The notes: a model not told the origin generated them from the letters alone. A DNA stretch of 64,000 nucleotides from Lingula anatina (GCF_001039355.2 NW_019775380.1:183637-247636); one strand, 5' to 3'. Shown: positions 47,308-61,922, numbered from the stretch's first letter. Made by a program: numbers and translations.

Positions 47308-50300
47308 CTTCCATTTTAATAAATTTCAATTTTAGAGCTACAATATTACTTTTTTCTTCCGCGTTTCCCAGGTATTTTGTTGTGCAGCTTTTTGTATGTA
47401 AGACGCACAGGTTGATAGTCATCATCCCTCTCGTATCCTGTTCCGTTCATCAAACCCTCTTCCTCCATTTTGATTCTGTTCTGTTCTGCCAGGGGGCAGC
47501 CAGAGATGCGGTGATGGGAGGTGTATTTGCCTGTTATGTGGCCAGAACTATCACAACCAGAAGTGGGGCACTTCCTACATGAAAGGGAATATTTGCATAT
47601 TTGCGTCACTTCTTTATGAACAATTTGTCATTTCAAACCTGTCAATACCTTCAACCAGATTAATAAATTAGCAACTTAAAACAGTCTTGTAAATGGCAAA
47701 AGAAGTGTTTCAAAAAAAAAAAAAAAAAAAAAAAAATACTGATAATATACTGCTGCAGCTACTTGGCCAAGTATTAAAATGGCAAGCAATGGACATTTTT
47801 TTAGTGCTTCAACCATGAAATACAGTAAGCATAGCTGGTCATTTCTATTTGTTTAATATACATCTTTATTTACATGTAAACTGAAAGAGAGATGGCTACT
47901 GTTATACAAGTGTATAAGGGTGTTACACATCTTGTAGTTTTTTGTAATATTTTGTAAAACTATGTATATTTCTTTTCTGTGCTGGAAAAAACCATGAACA
48001 TAACGCAGAATTTTTAACATAAGGGCAACTTAGTTAAACCTAACACTGTGCTTTTTACAAAAGTTGTTATTTTAATAATATACTGTTGTGTGAGTGAAAC
48101 TCACTTTTCATCAGGAGAAATACTCAGTTTTCTGGCTTTCATCTCTGCCAGCTCTGTTCTCGTAGGTCCCAGTCTGTCTGCCAGTGCGGTTTCCTTGTTC
48201 ATATTCAGATTAGAGTATGGACACCCAAAAGCACTGAAAGAAAAGAGTTCAGTAAATGTTCAAGTTTGTGCAACTGTGACAGTGTTCTCCCAAAGACCTT
48301 GGATTCATTTAAAAATAATTTTAAAAACCTGTTAATTTAATAGAGTAGTCATAAAATTTAACCACATAGAAATTATATCTCCTAAAGTACCTTTCCATTT
48401 GCAGACAAAAAACATTTCTTCATTTAGTACATAATAAAAACAGTTACTATAAGAGCAATTTTTAATCAGACAGAAATTTTGTTGTTCACAAATGAACACC
48501 CATGTTTCTTTCTGTACAATAACAGTGTATCACCCACCTGTGATGTCCAATGTACTTGGCTCCCTTGATGTGTCCAATCCCCTTACAGCCTGGAGTGGGG
48601 CACCCACTGCCATCTTCATTCACAATTAAGTCTGCAGGACCTAAAAATAGTTGAAAGTATCATAATAATGCACTCTAGCCATCTCTGTCCAACATACAAG
48701 TTATTTTCATTGTTAAGACATCACTGGTATGTCTAGTTATTAACTGCCATGATTACCATTTTCTAAAATCCCCACTTTAGCAAATTTATAACAAATCAAT
48801 GTCTAAGTCAGAAAATATTAGCACTCTTCTTTATAAAAGTTTAATTTTTCTTTGAGTCCATAATCAATTCCACCATCAACTCACCAACAGGTGGCTGCAG
48901 TGGGTGTCCTGTCTTGCTGCACCAGCCAACAGGGTGTAAATCTGGGGAGTCATCGTCCACCCAGTAATCATACACATCAGACCAGCCATCAAAGTGCAGC
49001 TTTACACGGTAATCTTCAGCCTCAGCTACTGTAGCCACCCGTACCAAGATCGGGTTCCTCTTGTCAACTGCCTCCAGTTTGTAGCCAGCTTCAAATCTCA
49101 GAGGGGGACGCTGAAGTGTGACAATAGTGTCTTTTGACGATTCAGGGTTGCTCGGGTACTTAAAGTATATAAGTGAGGTTGCCCTAGCTGTAAATCTTAG
49201 CAATTACCATCTAGTAATACTTAACTTTTCATGGAAATCAGAATCCCTTTTCAAACAAAGAAAAATAAGGGACTAGTATCACTAAAATCTTTAAAGATGC
49301 TTCTAAATGACAATGGTATAACAAAAAGAAGGAATCATATATAATTTCATACTTATGCACACACATACACAGCCAACAGATGATCAGTTATTCCCAAACC
49401 TAGAGCAAACATTTTCCTACAATAGTAACCTGGTGATTCAGACTGGTGTTTTCTCTCACATATTCAAAATAAAAACTATGATCTAGTGCTAAGCATTCAA
49501 ATCAATCTAATAATAATCTTTGTTGGTTCTAGAACATTTTAAACAAAGAAATGAAAAAATAAAATGTTAATACAGACATACAACAAGTCTTGCTACCATA
49601 ATATTCTCATTTGCAGACATATACTTACAGCTTTGAATGCTCTAGAGGGAACTGGTTGGGATTTGGTTTGTCGTAAATAATCCTCCCACGTGAAACTGGA
49701 CACATCTTTACAGTCTGAATATTAGAGAAAAAAAAAAAAAAAAACAGTTTGTTGGGATCATTAGAAATAAATCCAAAATTCAAACCTAAAAAAATGTTCC
49801 ATTTTCCCATTTGAGAAATTACAATTTCCTGTTATAAATTGTTTTAAATGTTTTTTCAACATCTAAAAATTTTTTTTTAATAATTGATAGGGTACATTCC
49901 AGATAAATGGTGGAAACACCACAGAAAATGTGAGTTGAAGAACTAACCATTTGGTGGTGAGAGTGCCTTTCCATTCTCTTGACACCATCCCACAGGGTGA
50001 ATGTAAGGGGAAGTGGGTTCACACCAGTAGTCATAAATGTCTTCCCAACCATCGAAATGGATTAGAAGACGATCGCCAACCACATCTGCCACTGTGGCAA
50101 CGCAAGTTAAAGCTGTATTTTTCTTGTCTACAGCTTCCAGTTTTAATCCTATTCTGAAGCCATGTGGTGTAACAGACTAAGGTAAAGGAAAGAAATATGT
50201 CAAGATGTGTAAACGATACAAATAGCATTTTCAATGATTAGCAGTAAAGGCTTCTTAATGGCTTCTAGTCTAATATTTCATCTCATTTTTCTTCTTATAG

Positions 50301-53300
50301 CATTACAAGATATTGATTAGTAGCTTTGTTTTTTACATTGCCAATACTGAAAATTCTTCTGATTTGCCAGTGATGCTACACATTGGAGTTTAGCATGTTA
50401 AAACTGTATTATAACAAAAGCAATATCATTTTACAAAAAAAAAAAAGTTTTGGAAAGATATTGAAAAATTTTGAACATAACTGTATTCTAGGCAGAACAA
50501 ATGATAATGAATAATTTATATCTGCACGTAAAATCAGACGTAAGCAGACATTAATTGAAAGAATTGACTGAAATCAACTAACATGCTGACAATATTCAAG
50601 TCTGCATAATGCCAATCAATGGTAACACCACAGTAAAATTGGCTGCAATCTGCAAATTGACTGACAATGCTCAAGTCCATGGAAGGAAGATTTTATAAGA
50701 ATATGTGTTAACACAAAAATCCACTTACAGCTGCTTGTTGTACACTAAAAAGATGTTTTGGTGCCGGTGAAGCCTTGGACAACTTCAAGTAGTGATTCCA
50801 ATTGAAAGTCTGTGGTGTAAATCCTAAATAGAACAGCATTGGTACATGTACTATAACTTCACATAATTAATAAGACAGTTATCAATCAGGATTACCTGTC
50901 AAATACTAAATAATTGACTCAAATTACCTTTATTCATACAATACATTACATAGCAAGGAAACTCAACCAGTGAAAACCAAAGAGTTACTTTTGTTCTGTT
51001 GTAATTGAGATCAGGAATAACAACAAGGATTTATTGTGGATTCACATTTATTTGTATCATATGTCTTATTTTTCACGGCAGTGGCCTAGTACTAAGTTTG
51101 TTTTTTTTTAATGTTCAACCATTTAAGAATGTTCAAATATTTTTGACTGGGAAAATACCAGATATTCAAGTCTATTTTGTCTCATTTCATTTTGAAAAAA
51201 AAAAAGAAAAAAAAAAAAAATGTTGCCTAGCTTTTACAAAACTAAGTTTTGACTTACCAAGCCCTGTTGGGTTGGTCATCAATGGAAAAAATGGAAAAGG
51301 ACGTTAAGTTTTGTTTGAAATGAAAAGTTAATGCAACCCAACCTACTGGTTAGCTAAGAGGGAAAAGTAAGGCTAGTATAATACTGCGCCACTAATTGGT
51401 TCAAAGTTAATGTGCATGTTCCACCACACAAGCTCCACCAGAATTGGTAAAACAGAAGTGACTTGCATCGATTTTTCAAAACATATGTGCAAATTCACCA
51501 CAAAATAAATTTTGTGCACAAAAAAAGGACAGTGGAAACAATGGTGTTCAAAGTCAACCACCAGCCATATTATTTCAACTGGGTTAAAAGTTGCTTATAA
51601 ACAGAGGTCAGACCAATGCACCATATACAGAAGTGTCAAAAACCAACCACCTTGTATTTGGGCAATATAATGCCCATTTGCTTCACAGTGCTAAAAAATA
51701 TAACTAAAACACTGCTATGTTGATACTTTATCCACTTTTGATATCAATGGCTCTGATACAAGAATAAATATGTTAAAATGGCTGACTAGCACATCATATA
51801 GCTTGAATACAGCTGCGCACAGTCCTTTTGCTTAGCCTAGCTAAGAAAACACTATAGTCAACATGAGAGACAAGCGAAGATGTGATAATCAAGGCTTAAA
51901 TGTACCTTTAGGCGGCTGTAGTTCTTTGTCACTCTTCTCACACCATCCAGCTGGAAAGATCTCAGGAGAGTCTGCATTAGTCCAGAAATCATAGCATTCA
52001 GAGTAGCCGTCAAAATGGAGGCGTAGACGATAGCCGCAGACCTCTGCCACAGTCAGAACACTGTACAATGATGGGTGCTTGGGGTCAATGCCTTCCAGCT
52101 TCATACCAACTCTGAAGCTATTCTTATTTTGTGGAAAAGCCTGTGTGGATGATAGCAAGTGAAAACTTAACACTTCTACAACATTTCACCAATACCTCAT
52201 TTGTTGATTTTTGAATATGCTGTATATCATGAAAGGTTGAAAAAATTCAATGAGGCAAGTCTTAGCCCTTTTAATGTAAAAGGTAACTATTGCAAAAGCA
52301 ATAATTAGAGACTGATTCCACATTCTGATACCTACATTTACAAACAACCTATCTGGTGCAGCCACTGATCCTTCCTGCTCCATGTAAGTTTGCCAATTAA
52401 AACCCTTTTTTCTTCCTAAAAGCAACAATACACAAAAACTCTACTGATTAATACACCTCAGGGTGCAGTCTAAGTTCCAAGATCATGACATGTACTAATG
52501 CTGTAAACAAATGATTTAAACAAAAGGCATAACTGTTTAAAATAGTTTGCCATCAAAACAAACATTTCACATTTAATCATCCTTTGCCTCTTAAGTTGTT
52601 GAAACTGCAAGTTAAAGCTCTAGATGATGATAGGGCATACAGAGAGTTATTCACTTCAATATTAGGTTTAACTTGTTGAATGACTGCATCATTCTTTTGT
52701 TCCTGCTTACCAGGTCCATTCCCATTGGTCTTAGCAGCAACATTCTCTTCTTCCTGTCTCTTGGCAAATTTTGCTTGGGTGACAAGTTCCTTTCCTACAC
52801 TAGCCATCATAGCCCTCTTCCTTTTCTTTAGCTTCAATCCTTCAGCGCTGTTTGCTTTGGGAATCAGCCCTTTCTTTGCAAGAAGACCTCTCCTAAAAAG
52901 ACATTTAAATCTATGTTACTGAAACTGTTTAGATGCCATAATAAAAAATTTAGTTTGACTCTTCAAACCACAACACTCAATTACACAGCAATAGTCAAAC
53001 CAATGCAAGATTCAATCTGAGATCAAAGAAGAAACTATTTAGTACATCAAAATACAATCAGTTCAGAGAAAAACTGTCATTATATGACTTAAAATGGGAG
53101 TTCACACATGAAAGCTCTGAATGGCAAAAATTTTTGGTCATGACAAGTAAAATTTTAAATTGATATTACAAGTGCAAAAGAGTTATTTAAAAGGGTCAGA
53201 GTTGTACAAAATTATATTGAGATTTAAGGACAAAATTTAAAGGCCAACAAAATTAGTTTCAATCGGGTAAGCTTTTAGCAACAATTTCACATTAAAAGTC

Positions 53301-56300
53301 TGAAATTTTGAACATTTCTGGCACTTCTTCTTAACTAGTAACTCAATCTTGTTACCTTGTTAAAGCATTTGGTTTCATGCAGGTATTACATGACAACATG
53401 GCACATTGCCGTATTCCAAACAAAGGTTGTTCAAGATGCACTTACTTGCTAGCATACATGCCCACACAAGACTTGCTACAGAATCGGCCAGAATTACAAA
53501 ACTCACTGGCAATACCATAACAACCACAATTTTCACACCGACATATCTCATCAGTGCTGCTAACACTCAACTTTTCCTTGATGTCTGTAAATGAAAAGAC
53601 AATATTGCTAAAAAAAAAAAAAAAACAATTTATATGAAATAATTAACAGCACATAAATTCAACACTGCTATCGTTGTTTGTCAATTTATTTACTCTTGAA
53701 GTATTGAATTTGCATATTACTTTCTGGGTACAGGAACAGTGGATGCTGACACTACAATTTGTCTGAATACCTTAGCAGCACAGAAAATATACCAACCCTC
53801 CAAGTCTTCAAACCCAGCATCCATCCCCTCTTCTTGTATTATGTCCTTCTTAAGATCCTCTCCCTCAACATCAACATCATCTGTCACTACTTCTAGTCCT
53901 CCAAATTCATTCATACGGAACTACCAACAAGAAGATTAATCAATAAAAGAAAATCCATATAAAGGGCCATGCAAAAGCAAAATATAATATACTATAATGT
54001 GGGCTGATTACTATTTTTGACACAACTGTTTATATCATCCACATCCAGAAAATGGTTTCAAATAAGATATATTTAACCATTTGATGCTAAATTTCTTTAA
54101 CCAAGGGGTGATCTATGAAAGTATATATGAAAGTCGTGTCCTACCTTGAGGTCACTTCCAGGTAATATTCCAATCCCATTCTCCCACTTTAACGAGTCCA
54201 TGGCATCAAAATCCCCTGGTATTGTATCTGTTTTGTTCACAGCACTAGCACCAGCAGTAGTTACATTAGTTGTTGTCATCTTATTCTCACTTTTCTCACC
54301 ATTCTCTGGGGGCTCCTTTTTGTCAACTTTCACCTGTGGTTCTCCTATTAACTTTGACCCATCTGTACCGTCTGTCTGAGCACTAGGTGCAACTGTTGCC
54401 AGCCCAGTTGACGTTTCTGCTGTGATTGGTGCCACCGGTGCCACACTGACCTGTGGTGCCACCGCAGAGGTGGTGGTGCTAGTGGCGCTGGTGGTGGACA
54501 CGATGGGTGATGGTGTCCTCTGCACCTGAGGAGCTATATTAGGTGCTAGGGGGATAGGCTGTGACTGAGCAGGTTGAACAGACACACTCTGGGCTGGCAT
54601 CCCTGGTACAGCATTGGCCTGCACTGGCTTGGTACCACCCACTGGAGCTCCTGGTGCACTCGGTCTGATTGTATGGACTGGCTGCTGGGCCAGCACTACT
54701 TGAGAGCCTAGAATATAATGCGTTTTTAAATTTTTATGTTAATAGATGATTGAACCATGTTGTACCTGGATTCAACCTGCATAATTTTTGGAAAAAGAAA
54801 AGCATAACATTTAGACATTTTCAATATAAAAGGAATTTATGTATGCTGGGAAGTTTTCTCATTTGACAAAGATATGAAAAAAAGTCTCACTATTAATATT
54901 TCAAATGCGGTTATTTCTATTATTATTATTATTATTGTAAACCACCACAGATATACCCCTCACCTGGTGGATATCTGACATTGGGAATCTTTAGGTTGAC
55001 CAGTTGGCCAGGCTGTAGTGATGTGGGCAGGCGGAGACCAGAAGTAGTCATCACAGGAGTCATCTGAGAACCCATGGTGGCTGAAAAGTTGAAAACATAT
55101 ATATTCCTCATAACCAGGATAACCAGGCATATTCAGAACATTGAGTCAGCTGGTGCATTAAAAATCCCACAAATAAGAAAACTGAAACCATACCTCTAGA
55201 GGCAAAATAAAAACAAATAAAAATTTATCACTATGAATGACTATCTAGTCTTAAAACATGCAGTGGGTGCTACAAAAGCACTCTACAGCCAAAAGATCCT
55301 TACCCGCCACCAAAGCAGTTTGAGGGATTACAAGGGGGGTGCCATCATCAGGCCTGGACATAGCTACCCCACTCCCACTGGTAGAGGGTCGAATATTGAT
55401 GGCCCCTGGGGGGAAAAACCCAACACTTTTACTACAGAAGCCATAAAAGAAGCATAATATACAGGCACTTAACCAATGACTTAAAATGAGCATGTTTAGC
55501 TAAACCAGTGCCAAGTTGGAGAAAAGAGAGTAAAGGTTATCAATGTTGTAAGTATTTGTTAAAAACTTTAAGTTACATATGAAGCAAGATTCCCTTTAAC
55601 CTATGTAAATCAATACTACCAGTATTTCACACAACTCAAATAAAGTCGGCATGCCAAAATAAACCGACATTAATCAGTCCATCAGCCATAAAAGACATTA
55701 AAAATGCACTTTCTTCACATTTTTGTTTGTAATTGTAAATTTTACCTACTTATCTGTCCCCCAGTAGGAAAAAGTCAGCCATATGATTAAGTAATGTATG
55801 GTGCATTACAGATGCATGCACCATACCATCATTATTCAAATGAAAACAAACCAGGGTTATACATATAGCACAGAAAGAAAGCAGAAAATATCTGTTCAAA
55901 TATATTTGGAAGATACATAACAATGTCCTTTGGTATTTTTTAAGTTATTCTATTTGAAACTATATGGTGGCATTTGGTTGGATTTGCTACAAAGTCAACT
56001 CGTCTCAAAAAGCACCTTTAACTTGCTAAAAAAAAGTAAGAAACTAATATGTCAATGTTTCAATGTTCTTAAAATATCTATTATTTCTGCCCTGATTAAT
56101 GTATTACATCTTTGCCTTGTCAATCTACAACATGAATGGCTTCCTCTCCAATCACCTTTTGCATCATAAATTAATTTACATACCATACTATGGTATGTTA
56201 ATAATAGGGCTGATCACCTCTAACAGTAAAAAAATTTAACACATTATGGGTCTGGGTCTCCTCACCCTGTAATATCATCTTTATTTGCACAAATGCTCAT

Positions 56301-57939
56301 CCTGCAGTATTATTTTCAAAAATGCTTTTAAATAGGCAAACACTCCAGTAATAGAGAGAATGAAAATACATCAACAAATACTGCTTTCAGTGACAAGTTA
56401 AGAGTAACTTACAAGTTTTAATTCAAGTTCCACAAAGATAACATTCTTCTCTGGAAAATTTCTCTCAATCTATACTGAATATCATAAACCAACCACGTAC
56501 TTATTGTTTGGTTAAAATATCATTCACTTCCTGGTTCACTTCTTTTCATATCAGAAATTGGAAAGCCCACTTGTGATATCTCCCCATCCAATGTTTATCT
56601 GTCATAGGAAAACATGGGACAGCATTTAACAATTTTCTTTATGCTGGTTCATTATATTGGATACCCCCTTCAGTTAAGCACCTATCATGACAGCCAGTTT
56701 ATTATTATATATCAAATCATGTTAGAAATGAAAGCTTCCAAGCACAAATGTGTGGTATCTTCTGACTTCTCAAAAAAAATCTTTTCATGATAGTTCTCAC
56801 CCACTCTGTGACTACGCAATGCGACTACAAATTCTAGTTTTCTTTCTTATTAAAAAAAAAAATAGCTTGATCTTCATACTGCATTATTACTCCAAAATTA
56901 TCTACAGAATAAACAGAAAGAGGTGAAAATGATATATTTCTTTATTCTGAACTTAAATGTAGTGAGTCAGAAATCATGTGATAAAACTTTATCTTCCCTT
57001 TTGAAATGTAAACTAATTGAAACATTAAAAGTTGTAATTTTTCTTTTTTGAAAGACCTGTCTACTCAAGCTTTTCTTCTTGATTAACATAATTTTCTTGA
57101 TATTTTGATATTAGATAATGGCAGCTTTGGCAATAGCTGATAAAAAAAATCATATTGAACTCTATGATTATTGCACTACTCCTGTAGCATGTAATGAATT
57201 GTGCTAAAGACTGAAATATCTACCGAACTTATGACATCAGCAGAATCAGCAGGAATGTCTATATTTAAAAGGATATGCATCCATGAACTTAAAAGCAGCT
57301 TTGGGCAACTTAAAATAGAGTGAAGGAATCTTTTCACTACAAAACTGGTTTCATTTTACTGGCATGCCATCTAAAATAATTTTTTTCAAAGCTGCCTCAT
57401 TTCAATCTTTAGGTAACACTTAAAAATATACAGATTAAAAAAAATAAAGATCAGTTAAATAAACTTAATTTTAAAACATAAACAAATCTAAAAGTACAAA
57501 ACTAAACGTATTCTGACACATTAACAAAAAACATAACGAGGCTTATGCATCTAACCCATGATACTGTAATGATCATACAAATCTGACATGCAAAGAAAAA
57601 GTGATATCTAGACCTTAGGCCATCTATCTGTCTTGTATGTCTAAATCAATCTCCTTACTTACCATTTGATATAGTAAGATTTATTCCTCCTTGGAAACTA
57701 GCAGTGCTCACCACAGCACCTGGAAAGCTACCACTGGTCCCCACCATAGGCTGTCCTATAAGAGGCTGACCTATGAGGGGCTGGTCCAAAGCCCCCTGCT
57801 GGACACCTCCCCCCTGGTTCACTGCAATGAACTGCTGGGCATTAGGAGGATGTTGAACCAATGGGGGAACAGATGGCGGATGTTGCTGTGGCTGCTGCTG
57901 TGGCCCCTGCTGCTGTAAAAACTGTTGCTGGTTGTTCAT
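46197..57939 (-). CDS. L3MBTL: L3MBTL-type MBT-repeat chromatin protein, complete, 19 coding exons
   Basis: Exons (5' to 3'): 57939-57663, 55405-55304, 55080-54964, 54707-54145, 53920-53797, 53584-53446, 52892-52711, 52415-52336, 52140-51906, 50823-50729, 50176-49948, 49714-49629, 49110-48885, 48640-48538, 48233-48105, 47574-47350, 47110-47055, 46806-46580, 46325-46197. Codon counts and phases agree throughout, giving about 1107 residues. Order: Gln-rich N-terminus, Ser/Thr/Pro/Ala-rich linker, FCS zinc finger (about 408-440), three MBT repeats (about 503-819), two C2HC fingers (about 829-930) and a C-terminal SAM domain (about 1030-1105). Family members (L3MBTL1/3/4, fly L(3)mbt) bind mono- and dimethyl-lysine and compact or repress chromatin in the nucleus. 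The MBT2 cage residues Asp655, Phe679, Trp682 and Tyr686 are present. The vertebrate paralogues cannot be told apart, so this is likely a pre-duplication ancestor-type gene. Confidence 0.94.
47268..47306 (+). repeat. (AAT)n microsatellite
   Basis: Trinucleotide run just after a poly(A) stretch, in the intron after the second C2HC exon. Confidence 0.9.
47350..47574 (-). CDS. Second C2HC finger exon (L3MBTL1/4-like)
   Basis: The exon carries [20 protein letters not shown] then [11 protein letters not shown], the MYT1-type Cys-Cys-His-His/Cys pattern that in vertebrate L3MBTL1 follows the MBT repeats. It continues into a basic [14 protein letters not shown] tail, a likely nuclear localisation signal. 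Confidence 0.9.
47712..47736 (+). repeat. Poly(A) run
   Basis: 25-base A homopolymer in an intron of the L3MBTL-type gene. Confidence 0.9.
48105..48640 (-). CDS. First C2HC finger, two exons (L3MBTL3/SFMBT-like)
   Basis: Exons 48640-48538 and 48233-48105. [20 protein letters not shown] and [17 protein letters not shown] form a C2HC finger with the HHS..GCPYS ending typical of the L3MBTL3 class. The finger is split by an intron after the His pair. Confidence 0.88.
48885..49110 (-). CDS. MBT repeat 3 exon
   Basis: The exon encodes [20 protein letters not shown], then [20 protein letters not shown], then [16 protein letters not shown]. This is a complete MBT core like the third repeat of human L3MBTL1. 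The arm segment is in exon 49714-49629. Confidence 0.92.
49948..50176 (-). CDS. MBT repeat 2 exon (methyl-lysine binding repeat)
   Basis: The exon encodes [14 protein letters not shown], then [20 protein letters not shown] and [17 protein letters not shown]. By alignment with human L3MBTL1 (Asp355, Phe379, Trp382, Tyr386), the cage residues are all present with the same spacing, so this repeat should bind mono- or dimethyl-lysine. Confidence 0.93.
51906..52140 (-). CDS. MBT repeat 1 exon
   Basis: The exon encodes [20 protein letters not shown], then [19 protein letters not shown] and [15 protein letters not shown]. The cage Trp position is Tyr (FDGY), as in the first repeat of human L3MBTL1, so this repeat probably does not bind methyl-lysine in the usual way. 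Confidence 0.93.
53446..53584 (-). CDS. FCS-type zinc finger exon
   Basis: The exon encodes [18 protein letters not shown], then [15 protein letters not shown], with the C-x2-C and FCS-x2-C pattern of the FCS finger of Polycomb-group proteins, which binds RNA or partners. The finger begins directly after an acidic linker. Confidence 0.9.
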
Positions 57940-57956
57940 CTTGATGATAGTTCTTC

Positions 57957-60900
57957 ACTGGAAAGAGTCAATCTATACAGAAAAGGTCTCAGGGTAATAT
58001 CTATAAATTATGCCACTTTTAGACTAAGAGAGCTTCATTTTCCAATTTGGGTCACAAAACAAAATTTCCTAATAAAAAGCAAAATTCAATTTTATTGTAT
58101 TGCACATTTCCCTTCAAGGTTTATCCAAATACTACACCTTAAAACTAAATGACTTTAAAAAGCATTATGTAAAAACTTGATTTAAGCATACACTTATTCA
58201 GAGCAAAAGATTATTTTACAAACAGATGACATATTACATATATTTAACCATTTCAGCATGATCCATAATGCAGTAATGAATTCACATGTTGAAAGAAAGT
58301 TCTATTTTTTCAAAAAAGAACAATGGTACATGGGGTCTACTAATTGTAAGAAGAAAATATAAGCTGTTTTTGAGGTATTTATCATATGATTAAGACAGGT
58401 TCTTTTCTCTCATGATGTTTAAGTCTGTCATCTAGCAAAGGCTAATAAAAAATTACGCTTAAAGAACATACTTATGAAAGGCTTAGACGGGCACTGACAT
58501 GGTTTCTTTCCAGTGACAGGCAAACATGAGTAATTCATTCCAAGAAGGATACATGACAAAGTTAATTTTATTTTCATTTCACAGGCGTTTAGATAATGGC
58601 CACTGTCCACACCTTATAGTTTCTTTAAATAATTTCCATAAAATGATCAAATGCTTAACATATATTCTTATCTGACTAAAGAAAATACAAAACACTTTTT
58701 TAATCTTTATTATTTATAATTTATTTGTTTTTATTCATTTTTATTCATTTAAGCATTTTATCATTATTTTGTCATTGATATTCTATTTAATTATTTTATA
58801 GTTATCATTATTTTACTTCTTATTATTAATCATTTTATTTGTTTAATTAATTATTTATTAATTCATTTTGCAAAATTTACCATTAAAGTAACTTAAATTT
58901 GTACTTGGCTTACAAAATCTGATAATTCTAACTTGGAATGTACCCCGCTGTGATGTAATTCAGCGACAGGACAAAGCTGAACATGTCTACGGGAAGGGAC
59001 AGGCACATTCTATATATCAGAGACTGTTTTTATTCTTTACAATGGGCACAACTATTTTGGTCTACTTGCAGAACAAAATGGGTGTAACACAATATGCAAT
59101 AGTGACCATTCTCAGCAGACAAGGAGAAAGCAGTCTCTTACATTTTGTTGGGTTGGCACCTGCATCTACAACATACTAGTAAAGATGTGCTTGTTCGTAT
59201 TGAAGGGCAACGTGTATATATTTATTTTTAAAGGAAGCAAACTGAGTAATGTGATACTAAAATTATCAGTATCAAATATCTTCCTTTATGTATAAGAATT
59301 TCTCTTTTCTGTTTGTGCATTATTTGTTATATGGCAAATTGTTTTTCCTAGTGCCCTATCTGCTTACTATCCAAAACTCAACAAATATTCATCTGCTGTC
59401 TTATATTCCAAATGCTTTATCATATATGACCCACATAGAGACATGATGGTAATGACTAAATCAAACAAAACATGGATGCTGTAACTCGAATAGTAAAATA
59501 AGTTAAGCCTTCGCTGAAAGTAACTTACTCCGCCCTTGAGGTGCAATTTTACAGCTGTCAGTTTTTCCTATCATAGCCTCTCCTTTACTTTATATTTCAT
59601 TTATATATATTATAAACAAAAGAATTCAACTGTTGACAATTAAATCATATGATAAAGTAGCCGATTTGATTATAATTCAAGTCACAAAAATAGGAGGCAC
59701 ATTTCACATAAAATTTTTGATTATGTGAGCAATGTATTTCATTAGTGGACAAAATTACATTCATAAAAAGTCACATATTGATAGATGAAATATTCAACAT
59801 ACAATAACTGATTAGCAGGCAAATAAGCACATGAAGTATATATGAGATTAAATTTATAACATTAAATTAATTTTTTTAATTTTAATAAATATAAAACTCA
59901 TTTAGTTTGAAAAAGATAATAATAATGATAAATAAGAACTCATTTATAATAACACATCTAAGAACAGTTAAAATTATACTGACAAACAGCAGGAATTGTG
60001 ATACTTAACATATATGTAGCTTTCAAAAAGATGCATATAATATGGTTTGTGCTTCAAGGACAACCTTAAATTAGGATAAATAAAAACATTACTTGTCACT
60101 TCAATTGTTACAAGACAATCAAAAGGCAAAGAATTTGGCTATTTGTACAAGAATTTTTCCTTTCTTTTTCGTCTTCCCCATAGATAACCATCCAACGTCA
60201 TTCACAATTCAATATTAATAGTTTTGCATACATACACCAGTAAAAAAATCAATACTGCTGCCTCTCACCACTACAGCATTACTGCCTTACAGAAATCAAT
60301 TAGATTTGATTTCAATTTACAAAGAGTTTTTTCAGCTGCTGCACCTTATATTTTTGTCCTTTAAAACTGATTTTCACCTTAAAATTTAATCAATAATTTG
60401 AAACAAAATATCAAAAGTCATCAGTTTCAAAAATGTTTTAGTGACCTTTTATATGTGCTTATTTCAACTTTTATGAAGCCTAAAATGATTGCATGAAAGT
60501 TGCAGAGTAACTGATGTATTTAAACCTAACTGTGCTTAAGTCTTAAACAGCTAAAGCTAAAAATAGAAATAACCACATATACAGGCTATCTGCAAGCTAG
60601 GTCACATACATATTAAAGATATATTGTGCATGAGCAATACCTGGGCTATTTCAACTTGTGACAAAACAGCCTTATCTTTCAGCACTATTTCCAAAATTGT
60701 AACCAAAAAGGAAAAAAACACTCTTAAAAGGTGACAGGATTTGCACTTAAACTGGCAAAACTGAAGATGAATATATAACATTGTAGATTCATAAAAAGAA
60801 AAGGAATAAAACTGAAGTACCATTTAGTTTTTTGTTACAGTTCTTTTAAAATGTTTTACTTTAAATGGTATATGCAATTCTGAAGAAAGCATGGAGAAAT

Positions 60901-61611
60901 TTGAAATTTCAATTCCAACATCTGAAGAGTATTTTTCTTTCTAAATGCGTTTTAACCCACGCCAATGATTTTTTATATTAAAATGGCTTTCATTGGAAAT
61001 CATGATAAAAGAAATTCATGATTCATTTAAAACGATTGACATTCAATTCTTTAATCAATTCCACTTTGTTATTTACACATTTTTCACGGGTACAAAAGCA
61101 TAACAGAAGTGAAATTACCATCCCACTTTTTGTTTAAAACGACCTATTGCAAAACAGAAATTATTCATTATCATTAACTTTCTCGCAGCATCTGAAAAAC
61201 GTCGCCTCGTTTTCGCTGGTAACGTTATTGATGGAAACATGATGTGAACGATCGTTTCTCGCGTTTTACTTTGTTCAACAACGGCAAAACAAGAAAACAC
61301 ACACCTAAGCTGCCATAAAACATAATTATCTAATAAACATACCATCTCCTCGGTTTGAAAAGTAAATATCAAAGTCGATTTTTCAGTCTATTACTTGGGG
61401 CTGTTCCCGAAAAAGTCATACCCACGAAAAGAGAAGTCGACCAAAAACTACACTTTCAACATCAAATTTTAAGCTACAGATTACTTACATCACTGCTCAA
61501 CATACACCAAAGTAAAGAACTATGAACAATCTTGTATAACAACATCGATTAAAAGTGTGCAATATTGTTTTGAAATATAAAATCGAAGGAAACAGTAAAA
61601 ATTTCCTTACC
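57957..61611 (-). other. 5' UTR intron boundaries and first exon of the L3MBTL-type gene
   Basis: An acceptor (GACTCTTTCCAG) lies 18 bases upstream of the start codon, and a strong donor (AATCG then GTAAGGAA) lies at 61610. A non-coding first exon ending at 61611 would therefore be joined across a 3.65 kb intron. The intron contains a very AT-rich low-complexity patch (about 58690-58870) and no recognised gene. Confidence 0.55.
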
Positions 61612-61922
61612 GATTTCACAGATCGAGCGCCATTACAAGCCACGAGACGTTAATTTGCATAAAATTGGTGGGGTATCACTGGAACAGCTCACTTGCTGCT
61701 GTTCTATCAAATGCAGCTTTTGTGTCTGGTATATCTACATTGACTTTCGACTTCGTTGTATCAATATTAAAAGCAAACAGTGAACAACATATGTATTTTA
61801 TAAACACTTTTTATCAAGAGTTTATATGACGTTAAACAAAGACATAACTAACGATATATTAAAGAAATAAAAAACGTAAATAACAAGTGATTTACCCCAC
61901 AATGCACCGCAATGTTATGACG

